Below are positions 1 through 6,034 of a stretch of 13,300 nucleotides of DNA, one piece after another. Both the position numbers and the translations under genes were made by a program. Source of the stretch: DAONLM01 sp035406685. Lineage in GTDB: Bacteria; Spirochaetota; GWE2-31-10; MWDO01. The DNA is taken from contig DAONLM010000069.1 of the NCBI GenBank assembly GCA_035406685.1, positions 1-13,300 of the forward strand, read 5' to 3'. The notes under the pieces are model-generated. The model searched no databases. It saw only the letters and a list, made by a program, of their open reading frames with translations, and was not told where the DNA came from. Position 1 is the first letter of the stretch. Every line of letters begins with the position of its first letter.

Positions 1-271
1 TTAAAATAATATTACTTCTTATTCTGCCAGCAGAGATTCTTGAAATAATTCCAGCAAAAATATCAGAATAAATTTATTTTTTTCAGCAATTTTAAAAAAG
101 TGTCAATATTTTTAAGGCAATAGTTATTTTATAATAATATCTCTATTATAAATACAGATATCCCCCCTTTTTTAAGGATTTTGTAATAAAGGTTTTGCTC
201 AAAAGAAAAAGTATTTTTGATGAATTGAATTAATAATATAAGCAGGATAACAATTTTATGACTGGATAGTA
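1..271. other. Left-edge region without a supported gene
   Basis: No start codon with a ribosome site and no convincing open frame begins here. A short plus-strand frame (about 3-71) is open from the edge to a stop and could be the last 22 codons of a gene entering from the left, but the minus strand is equally open over the same bases, so I do not call it. An AT-only inverted repeat (129-136 with 144-151, 7-base loop) and a run of six C followed by six T near 162-173 are the only visible structures. Neither looks like a proper terminator. Confidence 0.5.
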
Positions 272-895
272 TTACCCCACTATTTTCTTATTACAACTTC
301 TTAATGAATTTTTTACAATCTTTTGAAAATATTTCTCATTTTTCTCTATAAATAATTTTAAAGACAGAATAAAATCATTATCTTTTATGTATGGAATGTT
401 TATTCTAATATTAAAAAGAGAAGATTCAAATGATGCACAAGCAAAGGCAACCGCTGTTGCTAAATCACTTACAAGCCATTTATTGCAATAAGGTATAAAA
501 TCCAGAATTATTTCTACTAATTTTATACAATTTTTTGCTATCTCTAAGGGAACAGAAGCACTCTCTTTGACATATTTTTCTATCTTTTCCTCTCTCTCTT
601 TTTTTTCGGATTCAGTATCTTTTGGTAGTTTTCTTGCCTGCATCCAGTTTAAAAAAGCCTTTTGATCATTTTCAGCCAGAATAAATCCTTTCTCTTTTAT
701 CTCAATAAATGAATTTAAATAGTGCTCAAGATAATTATCAATTGAAAATCTTGCTGCTTTTTCTGCACAACTTGCTGCCAAACTCAACACTATACCAGAA
801 GCAGCCCCTCCACCCGGTACTGGTTTATCCGATCCCAATTTATTACAAAAATCAACAAAAGAATCTTCTTTATGGCGGTTATTATCTTTGTCCAT
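272..895 (-). CDS. Cyclodeaminase/cyclohydrolase family protein (FTCD_C)
   Basis: A 207-residue protein of the formiminotransferase-cyclodeaminase C-terminal family. Members are either formimino-tetrahydrofolate cyclodeaminases or, in anaerobes such as clostridia (FchA), methenyl-tetrahydrofolate cyclohydrolases. The family signature lies near the N terminus: a short helix (residues 12-20), then KPVPGGGAASG (24-34) and an Ala-rich helix with SLAASCAEKAA (38-48). The rest is helical, as in the all-helical family fold, and the length is normal for a stand-alone enzyme. The gene starts 31 bases after the ParB-fold gene on the same strand, with only a weak purine-rich ribosome site (AAGAGAA). It lies downstream of the glycine-cleavage genes, which produce methylene-tetrahydrofolate. 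That context favours a cyclohydrolase role in one-carbon flow, but it is an inference; the sequence alone does not separate the two reactions. Confidence 0.82.
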   Translation of the reverse strand: MDKDNNRHKEDSFVDFCNKLGSDKPVPGGGAASGIVLSLAASCAEKAARFSIDNYLEHYLNSFIEIKEKGFILAENDQKAFLNWMQARKLPKDTESEKKEREEKIEKYVKESASVPLEIAKNCIKLVEIILDFIPYCNKWLVSDLATAVAFACASFESSLFNIRINIPYIKDNDFILSLKLFIEKNEKYFQKIVKNSLRSCNKKIVG

Positions 896-926
896 TTTAA
901 TATTCTCTTTTTTAAAAATATAAATG

Positions 927-1304
927 TTACAATCTAAAAAGTTTCTTAAAAAAATTAATTATCATTTTAAAAATAGATGGTTTAGTTAATTTGTCTCGCC
1001 TGTCAATGGCTTCATTTATCTCTTCAAATGTAAAATCTTTTCTCACAGTATTTTCATCAATCTCAATTTCTACTCTTGATAACTTATCCTTTATATCGAC
1101 AATTGTCGCATCTATTATCTGCCATCCCAGTTTTTTAGCAGCAATATATCTTCGGTATCCTGCTATTAAGTTATAAGATTTATCAATAATGATTGGCTGA
1201 AGTAGTCCATATTTAGACATTGATTTCATTAAAACAGATATTTCACCTATCTCTTTCCTAAATCTTTTTTTAGGAATTTTAATTTCATCAATTCTGATTT
1301 TCAT
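927..1304 (-). CDS. Small ParB-fold protein with amphipathic C-terminal tail
   Basis: A 125-residue protein holding just the ParB/sulfiredoxin-like N-terminal domain. Visible ParB motifs in order are YGLLQPIIID (32-41), IAGYRRYIAAKKLGW (47-61, the usual GERR box written as GYRR) and IDENTVRKDFTFEEINEAI (82-100), which matches the ENxxREDLxxxEEA stretch of ParB. The helix-turn-helix and dimerisation domains of true chromosome-partition ParB are absent, so it is not a standard ParB. The chain ends in SIFKMIINFFKKLFRL (110-125), a strongly hydrophobic segment with spaced Lys/Arg, which could be an amphipathic membrane-binding helix. The ATG has a GAGGT ribosome site six bases upstream and a likely promoter of its own. 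It sits 77 bases after gcvPB and 31 before the FTCD_C gene. Its function is unknown; ParB-type domains can bind or hydrolyse CTP or act on nucleic acid, and nothing here decides between these. Confidence 0.8.
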   Translation of the reverse strand: MKIRIDEIKIPKKRFRKEIGEISVLMKSMSKYGLLQPIIIDKSYNLIAGYRRYIAAKKLGWQIIDATIVDIKDKLSRVEIEIDENTVRKDFTFEEINEAIDRRDKLTKPSIFKMIINFFKKLFRL

Positions 1305-1342
1305 ATATTAACCTCAAAATTTTAAATTGCCACCTTACTTAT

Positions 1343-1371
1343 ATTATATCAAAAATTTTTAAATCTGAAAA
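1343..1371 (-). promoter_or_regulatory. Probable sigma-70 promoter of the ParB-fold gene
   Basis: On the minus strand TTTTCA (1366-1371) and a perfect TATAAT (1343-1348) are separated by 17 bases, about 40 bases before the ATG at 1304. The -35 matches four of six consensus bases. It would allow the ParB-fold and FTCD_C genes to be expressed apart from the gcv operon. AT-richness makes chance matches common. Confidence 0.5.
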
Positions 1372-1381
1372 CAATAAAATA

Positions 1382-2836
1382 TCAAAAATTCTCAGTATAT
1401 TTTAAAATTGGTTGTCTTGCGGCCATAACCTCATCTGCTCTTTTAATAGGTGTATTTTGAGGTGCATTTTTTAATAAATCTGGGCTATTTTTTGCCTCTT
1501 CTAAAATATTTTTCATTACAGATGCAAACTCTTCAAGAATATTTTTTGATTCTGTTTCTGTTGGCTCAATCATTAAACAATTATGCACTATCAATGGAAA
1601 ACTAACAGTTGGGGCATGATATCCATAATCAAGAATTCTTTTTGCAAAATCCATTATTGTTATGCCATAGTCATGACATTCTTTATCTAAAGAAATAACA
1701 AATTCATGCATTATATGATCTTTTGTTGCAAGGCTAAATTTCTCTTTTAATAAGGTAGCAAGATAGTTAGCATTAAGTAAAGCCAAAAGTCCACTCTTTC
1801 TTAAACCATCCTTGCCAAGAGTCTTAATATAGATATATGCTTTTAACACCACAGAAAAATTACAATAAAATTCTCTTACTTTTCCAATAGAAAATTTAGA
1901 ATTCTCTTTTAAATAAAAAGTATCATTTTCAAAATAAACATTTTCATTTGGTAGAAACTCTGAAAGATGCTTTTTTACACCAACAGGACCTGCACCAGGC
2001 CCACCTCCACCATGAGGAGTAGAAAATGATTTGTGAAGATTAAGGTGAACAGCATTAAATCCAGTATCCCCAGGCCTTGAAATCCCCAATATTGCATTAA
2101 GATTTGCTCCGTCATAGTATAACTGAATATCTTTACTATGGCAGATCTTTACTATCTCTTCAATATTTTTTTCGTATAAGCCTAAGGTATTTGGGTTTGT
2201 AAGCATAAAACAGGCAACCTCTTCGGTTGCTTTTGCTCTTAAATCATTAAGATCAACAAAGCCGTTACTATCAGACTTAACAGTAATTACTTTAAACCCA
2301 GCCATACTTGCTGATGCTGGATTTGTGCCATGAGAAGAGTCTGGCACTAAAATATAAGGCCTATTTTCTTTTTTGTGTTTAAAATATGCATTTATTACAA
2401 AAAGTGCTGTTAATTCTCCATGAGCACCAGCACAAGGGGATAAAGTAATTTCATCCATTCCAGTAATCTTTTTCAAATCTTCTTTGCAATTATACATGAC
2501 CTCAAGAATACCCTGTACTCTTTTATTATCAGAATATGGATGGAAATTTAAAAACAGCTCATTTTTTGCTATCTTCTCATTTACTTTTGGATTATACTTC
2601 ATTGTGCAGCTTCCAAGTGGATAAAAGCCAGTATCAACTCCATAATTTTTATTTGAAAGTCTTATAAAATGCCTTACAACTTCTATCTCTGAAACATCTG
2701 GCAAAACTTTTTCTTCTAAATCAATTAAATTTTGTGGAATATGATCTATGATCTCTTTCTCATTTTTAGTAAGATTAAATTTATAAGAAGATATTGTATT
2801 GTTATTCTTTTCAAATATTAAATTCATATCTTTCAT
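1382..2836 (-). CDS. gcvPB: Glycine dehydrogenase (decarboxylating) subunit 2
   Basis: A 484-residue beta subunit of the two-subunit P-protein of the glycine cleavage system. With GcvPA it decarboxylates glycine and passes the aminomethyl group to lipoylated GcvH, in the cytoplasm. It carries the pyridoxal-phosphate site: LNLHKSFSTPHGGGGPGAGP (265-284, Schiff-base Lys269), the aspartate region YYDGANLNAI (240-249), and the conserved VDTGFYPLGSCTMKYNP (67-83) and VPDSSHGTNPASASMAGF (164-181). The length fits the family. The ATG follows a GGAG ribosome site with five bases between, and that site overlaps the gcvPA stop codon (TAGGAG), so translation is probably coupled. It is the last gene of gcvT-gcvPA-gcvPB. 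No gcvH is present, so the carrier must be encoded elsewhere. Nothing suggests damage. Confidence 0.97.
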   Translation of the reverse strand: MKDMNLIFEKNNNTISSYKFNLTKNEKEIIDHIPQNLIDLEEKVLPDVSEIEVVRHFIRLSNKNYGVDTGFYPLGSCTMKYNPKVNEKIAKNELFLNFHPYSDNKRVQGILEVMYNCKEDLKKITGMDEITLSPCAGAHGELTALFVINAYFKHKKENRPYILVPDSSHGTNPASASMAGFKVITVKSDSNGFVDLNDLRAKATEEVACFMLTNPNTLGLYEKNIEEIVKICHSKDIQLYYDGANLNAILGISRPGDTGFNAVHLNLHKSFSTPHGGGGPGAGPVGVKKHLSEFLPNENVYFENDTFYLKENSKFSIGKVREFYCNFSVVLKAYIYIKTLGKDGLRKSGLLALLNANYLATLLKEKFSLATKDHIMHEFVISLDKECHDYGITIMDFAKRILDYGYHAPTVSFPLIVHNCLMIEPTETESKNILEEFASVMKNILEEAKNSPDLLKNAPQNTPIKRADEVMAARQPILKYTENF

Positions 2837-2841
2837 AAGTT

Positions 2842-2847
2842 CTCCTA
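2842..2847 (-). promoter_or_regulatory. gcvPB ribosome binding site overlapping gcvPA stop
   Basis: TAGGAG on the minus strand contains both the TAG stop of gcvPA (2845-2847) and the Shine-Dalgarno sequence for the gcvPB ATG five bases on, so the two subunits are likely made in step. Confidence 0.8.
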
Positions 2848-4179
2848 TTCAAGTTCTTTTAAAACTTTAATAAAATTCTCTATCTCTTCTTTTGAGTTAT
2901 TTTCTGTTACTGTGACAAGATAATGATTTTTATACTCTTTAAAATCTTTCTCCATTGGATAAAAAGAAAGAATATCATTATCCTCAAGTTTTTCTTTTAT
3001 TTTATCATATTTAATATCTGTTATGACAACAAATTCATTAAAGAATGCTTGATTTTCTATTACTCTAAATTTATTTAATTTTTTTATATTGTTATACAAA
3101 TATTTTGAATTTTCTATATTCTTTAAGCCACAGGTTTTAAGTCCAGTCTTACCTAAAAGAGAGAGGTATATGCTTGCTCTTGTTGCACAGAGGCCGTGAT
3201 TTGAACATATATTTGAGCTTGCAAGCTCTCTTCTAATGTGTTGCTCTCTTGCGGTTAATGTTAATACATAGACTATATTGTTATCTCTATCTTTTGTCTG
3301 TCCAACGAGTCTACCGGGTAGTTTTCTCATTAGATCCTTTTTACATGCGATAAATCCAAGATAAGGTCCGCCAAAACTCAATGGTATTCCAAGACTCTGA
3401 GATTCACCACAGGCAATATCCACACCAAGTTTTCCCGGTGATTTTAAGATAGTTAAAGATAAAATTTCTGTAATTGATTGTATTAAAAGACTCTTATCAT
3501 TATGAATTATGTTAGAAATTTCTGAAAAATCGTATATTGTCCCAAAAAAATTTGGACTTGCAACAACAAAACAGGCAAAATCTGACTTCCATTCTTTTTT
3601 AAATTTATCAATATCAAAATAGAATGGATTATTCTCAAATATAACAATCTCAACCCCGATTGGATTCATGTATGTTTTTAATACTTTCATGTATTCTGGA
3701 TGAATGAATCTATCAACAAGAATTTTATTCTTTTTAGTATGATTGATAGCCATTATGACAGCCTCACATAATGAGGTAGCACCATCATACAAAGATGCAT
3801 TTGAAGCATCCATGCCGGTCAAAGTGGCAATATACGTTTGATATTCAAATATTGCCTGCAATGTCCCTTGTGAGACCTCTGCCTGATAAGGGGTATATGC
3901 AGTATAAAATTCCTGTCTTCCTACTATCTCATCGATAACTGCTGGAATAAAATGATTATATGCACCAGCACCTAAAAATATAGATTTATATTCTTTATTT
4001 TTCTTTGCTATTTTAGAAAAAAGATTTACAACTTCTACTTCTGTTTTACCATTTTCTATATCTATCTCTTTTATCCTGAATTTTTCTGGAATAGGTAAAA
4101 CAAGATCTTCCAAAGAAGATTTGCCTATCTTTTCAAGCATCTCATTAATTTCTTTTTCACTGTGTGGAAAGTATGTCAA
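2845..4179 (-). CDS. gcvPA: Glycine dehydrogenase (decarboxylating) subunit 1
   Basis: A 444-residue alpha subunit of the glycine-cleavage P-protein, partner of GcvPB. Family hallmarks include FPHSEKEINEMLEKIG near the N terminus (4-19), FLGAGAYNHFIPAVID (68-83), YTAYTPYQAEVSQGTLQAIF (92-111) and the MDASNASLYDGATSLCEA stretch (123-140). The protein starts at TTG: the family's usual N terminus (residues 4-19) begins only there, and AAGGAG stands six bases upstream. The next ATG would cut off conserved residues. The gene lies ten bases after gcvT and eight before gcvPB. Length and motifs look intact, so the encoded decarboxylase should be functional with its partner. Confidence 0.97.
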   Translation of the reverse strand: MTYFPHSEKEINEMLEKIGKSSLEDLVLPIPEKFRIKEIDIENGKTEVEVVNLFSKIAKKNKEYKSIFLGAGAYNHFIPAVIDEIVGRQEFYTAYTPYQAEVSQGTLQAIFEYQTYIATLTGMDASNASLYDGATSLCEAVIMAINHTKKNKILVDRFIHPEYMKVLKTYMNPIGVEIVIFENNPFYFDIDKFKKEWKSDFACFVVASPNFFGTIYDFSEISNIIHNDKSLLIQSITEILSLTILKSPGKLGVDIACGESQSLGIPLSFGGPYLGFIACKKDLMRKLPGRLVGQTKDRDNNIVYVLTLTAREQHIRRELASSNICSNHGLCATRASIYLSLLGKTGLKTCGLKNIENSKYLYNNIKKLNKFRVIENQAFFNEFVVITDIKYDKIKEKLEDNDILSFYPMEKDFKEYKNHYLVTVTENNSKEEIENFIKVLKELE

Positions 4180-4185
4180 TTTTAT

Positions 4186-4191
4186 CTCCTT
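4186..4191 (-). promoter_or_regulatory. Ribosome binding site fixing the TTG start of gcvPA
   Basis: AAGGAG on the minus strand, six bases before TTG at 4179, overlaps the TAA stop of gcvT (4190-4192). It supports the non-ATG start and coupling of gcvT to gcvPA. Confidence 0.8.
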
Positions 4192-5296
4192 ATTTTACCC
4201 TTTTATAAAAAGGTAGATTGACAATTTTTATTTTTTCATTTTTATTTCTTATTTTAACAAATAGTTCATTACTCTCTTTATACTCTTTTTTAACAAAGGC
4301 TATTCCAATATTTTTTTTCAAAAATGGAGCAAATGTTCCTGATGTAACATATCCTACCTTCTCGCCATTTGAATTTATTAACTCCATGCCAGTTCGAGGA
4401 ATAGATCTTCCTTCTACCTCAAAGCCAATCATTACATCACTAAATCTATTATCCTTACCATCTATTATTGCCTTTTTACCGATAAAGTCAGAATTCTTAT
4501 TAAGTTTAACACTCCAATATACCATTGTCTGAAGTGGAGAATGTTCTTCATCAAGTTCCTGATCATAAAGAGGAAGGCCAGCCTCAATTCTTAAAGTGTC
4601 TCTTGCTCCAAGTCCACATGGTTTTATGCCATATTTATTGCCTTTTTCAAGAATTTCTGTAAATAAAGATTCAGCATAATCATTGTTTATTATTAGCTCA
4701 AAGCCATCCTCACCAGTATAACCGGTTCTTGCAACTATTAGTTCTTCATTCTTATAAGAAAAAGTAGCAACCTCGAAAGATTTTAGGTTATCTATTTGAT
4801 ATCCAAATTCATTTTTTAGAATCTCTTTTGCAAGAGGACCTTGAACTGGTATAATTGCATAAAAGTGGGACATATCTTGTACTTTAATAGTAGGAGATGA
4901 AATTTTTGAAGAGATCCAGTTAAAATCTTTTTTTATGTTGGTAAAATTAACAACAATATGAAAAAGATTTTCATTCATACACATTACAATAAGATCATCT
5001 AAAATTGTCCCATCCTCTTTTAACATTGTTGAATAGATAGCCTTGCCTTTTCTTATTTTGCTAAAATCATTTGCAAGAAGATAGTTTAATTTTTCAATTG
5101 CAGTATTTATATCCGGGAAATGAACAATAATATTCCCCATGTGAGAAGCATCAAATATTCCTACTTTTTCTCTTACAGCATTATGTTCTTCCTGAATGGA
5201 AGAATACAAAACAGGCAACAATACTCCATGAAAATCTATTATGTTACCATTAAATCTCTTATGAAGATTATATAGAGATGTTTTTTGGGATTCCAC
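4190..5296 (-). CDS. gcvT: Aminomethyltransferase (glycine cleavage T-protein)
   Basis: A 368-residue T-protein. It takes the aminomethyl group from GcvH, releases ammonia and forms 5,10-methylene-tetrahydrofolate. Seen motifs are GIFDASHMGNI (46-56), GTILDDLIV (96-104) with the catalytic-region aspartates, the folate-site stretch GLGARDTLRIEAGLPLYDQE (about 228-247), and the C-terminal barrel motif TSGTFAPFLKKNIGIAFV. The likely start is GTG with AAGGAG about ten bases upstream; no better ATG lies nearby. It is the first gene of the gcv operon and follows a TTGACA-type promoter by about 25 bases. The short leader leaves no room for a glycine riboswitch. The length is that of ordinary GcvT, and no damage is visible. 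Confidence 0.96.
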   Translation of the reverse strand: MESQKTSLYNLHKRFNGNIIDFHGVLLPVLYSSIQEEHNAVREKVGIFDASHMGNIIVHFPDINTAIEKLNYLLANDFSKIRKGKAIYSTMLKEDGTILDDLIVMCMNENLFHIVVNFTNIKKDFNWISSKISSPTIKVQDMSHFYAIIPVQGPLAKEILKNEFGYQIDNLKSFEVATFSYKNEELIVARTGYTGEDGFELIINNDYAESLFTEILEKGNKYGIKPCGLGARDTLRIEAGLPLYDQELDEEHSPLQTMVYWSVKLNKNSDFIGKKAIIDGKDNRFSDVMIGFEVEGRSIPRTGMELINSNGEKVGYVTSGTFAPFLKKNIGIAFVKKEYKESNELFVKIRNKNEKIKIVNLPFYKRVK

Positions 5297-5320
5297 TTTA
5301 GAAAAACTCCTTTTTGTAGA

Positions 5321-5349
5321 CTCATAGCATATTTAATAAAATTTGTCAA
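5321..5349 (-). promoter_or_regulatory. gcv operon promoter
   Basis: On the minus strand a perfect TTGACA (5344-5349) is followed after 17 bases by TATGAG (5321-5326, four of six matches to TATAAT). Transcription would start near 5314, giving a leader of about 20 bases that holds just the gcvT ribosome site. The -35 box lies 22 bases beyond the stop codon of the transposase scar. Confidence 0.6.
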
Positions 5350-5371
5350 AATAATAATAGATGGCACCGAT

Positions 5372-5443
5372 TCAATCACGAAGTGCATATTTTATAACCT
5401 CATAAGGTGTCATAACATTAAGACATTTTAATGGTTTATGGTT
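5372..5443 (-). pseudogene. 3' remnant of an IS30-like transposase
   Basis: The minus strand encodes 23 codons and a TGA stop whose core reads PLKCLNVMTPYEVIKYAL. This resembles the C terminus of DDE transposases of the IS30 type, where an N-x-R-P-x-K-x-L-x-x-x-T-P-x-E-V pattern (here N-H-K-P) comes just before the stop. Directly upstream in the same frame is a TAA codon, and no further transposase sequence continues, so only the last codons survive. The family assignment rests on this short motif and could instead be a related DDE family such as IS3 or IS481. It marks an old insertion next to the gcv promoter. Confidence 0.6.
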
Positions 5444-5490
5444 TTAAATTGCTGAATTTACTTTTTAAATTTTTTTGTTATATTTAAAGT

Positions 5491-5737
5491 ATGAGTAAAA
5501 TAAATCTTAATGAAATTACACAAAATAATAACATTATTGTGTGTAAAAAAAATTAGTTGATCCTAAAAAATATTTTTCTGAAATAGGTTAAGAAACTATC
5601 TTAGATAAAAAGAAAGTTAGAACTATTTAAATGCTTTTAAATTAACCTCAGAAATAAAGTTGATAGTTGTTAATTCTAATATTATTTTAATCATTTTCAG
5701 CAATTATGAATTTTTGTCAAAAAATTCAGTTTTTTGA
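5491..5737 (+). pseudogene. Frameshifted relic of a small unidentified gene
   Basis: Three protein-like segments follow each other in different plus-strand frames. The first starts at ATG 5491 and reads MSKINLNEITQNNNIIVCKK until an A8 run. A shift there opens KLVDPKKYFSEIG, then a TAA, then ETILDKKKVRT. A second shift near 5621 opens NYLNAFKLTSEIKLIVVN and continues, open for 38 codons, to a TGA at 5735-5737. Joined together they would make a protein of about 80 residues with natural-looking composition. I do not recognise the family. The case rests on the way the open segments abut; in such AT-rich DNA it could be chance, so confidence is low. Confidence 0.35.
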
Positions 5738-5746
5738 AAAAAAATA

Positions 5747-5812
5747 AAGTGAGGGACAGACCTATAAATTTTGATTAAAAGAGGGACAGACTTAACCTTA
5801 TAATGAGGTAAA
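5747..5812. repeat. Two GAGGGACAGAC repeats followed by a hairpin
   Basis: GAGGGACAGAC occurs at 5751-5761 and 5781-5791, exactly 30 bases apart, each preceded by an A-rich stretch. Directly after the second copy, TTAACCT (5792-5798) and AGGTAAA (5806-5812) form an inverted repeat with one mismatch and a 7-base loop. The G/C-rich repeat stands out in a region of almost pure A and T. A short G-rich tag next to a small hairpin is the general shape of REP-type elements moved by Y1 transposases, and I recall similar GGGACAGAC strings near such genes; no transposase is present here. Confidence 0.55.
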
Positions 5813-5969
5813 ACTAATTTTCATATAGATTGAGGGTAACTTACAAATTAGGATTTTTTAGTATAAATATATCTATATATTTTTCAAAATTTAACAGAGA
5901 AATAAATCTATACTACATCATACGAATATTTATTATTTTTAAAAAAATAACAATTTTTCTAAAAAATAC

Positions 5970-5998
5970 TTGATTTTATTTATTATTATGGATATAAT
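5970..5998 (+). promoter_or_regulatory. Promoter of the lipoprotein gene
   Basis: TTGATT (5970-5975) and a perfect TATAAT (5993-5998) are 17 bases apart, giving a leader of about 30 bases before the ATG at 6035. The leader has no recognisable Shine-Dalgarno sequence and ends in a 14-base palindrome of A and T runs (6021-6034). Confidence 0.7.
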
Positions 5999-6034
5999 AT
6001 TATTATAAGATAATTTTTTTAAAAAATATTTTTT

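Larger units (their letters stand above)
5297..6034. other. Non-coding island between gcvT and the lipoprotein gene
   Basis: This 738-base gap between two divergent genes has no intact gene. It contains, from left to right, the gcvT promoter, a transposase 3' scar, a frameshifted gene relic, two GAGGGACAGAC repeats with a following hairpin, a plain AT-rich stretch (about 5813-5969) in which I see nothing, and the promoter of the lipoprotein gene. The mix of scars suggests past insertion and decay. Confidence 0.75.

Noticed and set aside
129..151. AT-only hairpin as a terminator
   Set aside because: Eight A-T pairs without G-C would be weak, and it has no adjoining T run in a useful direction.
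266..283. Hairpin over the stop codon of the FTCD_C gene as a terminator
   Set aside because: Only a five-base stem with an eight-base loop and no following T run on the minus strand.
5297..5345. Glycine riboswitch ahead of gcvT
   Set aside because: The inferred leader is only about 20 bases and lacks any glycine-aptamer structure, so there is no room for one.
5751..5791. CRISPR-like pair of short repeats
   Set aside because: Only two 11-base copies with a 19-base gap, no array and no cas genes; a REP-type element fits better.
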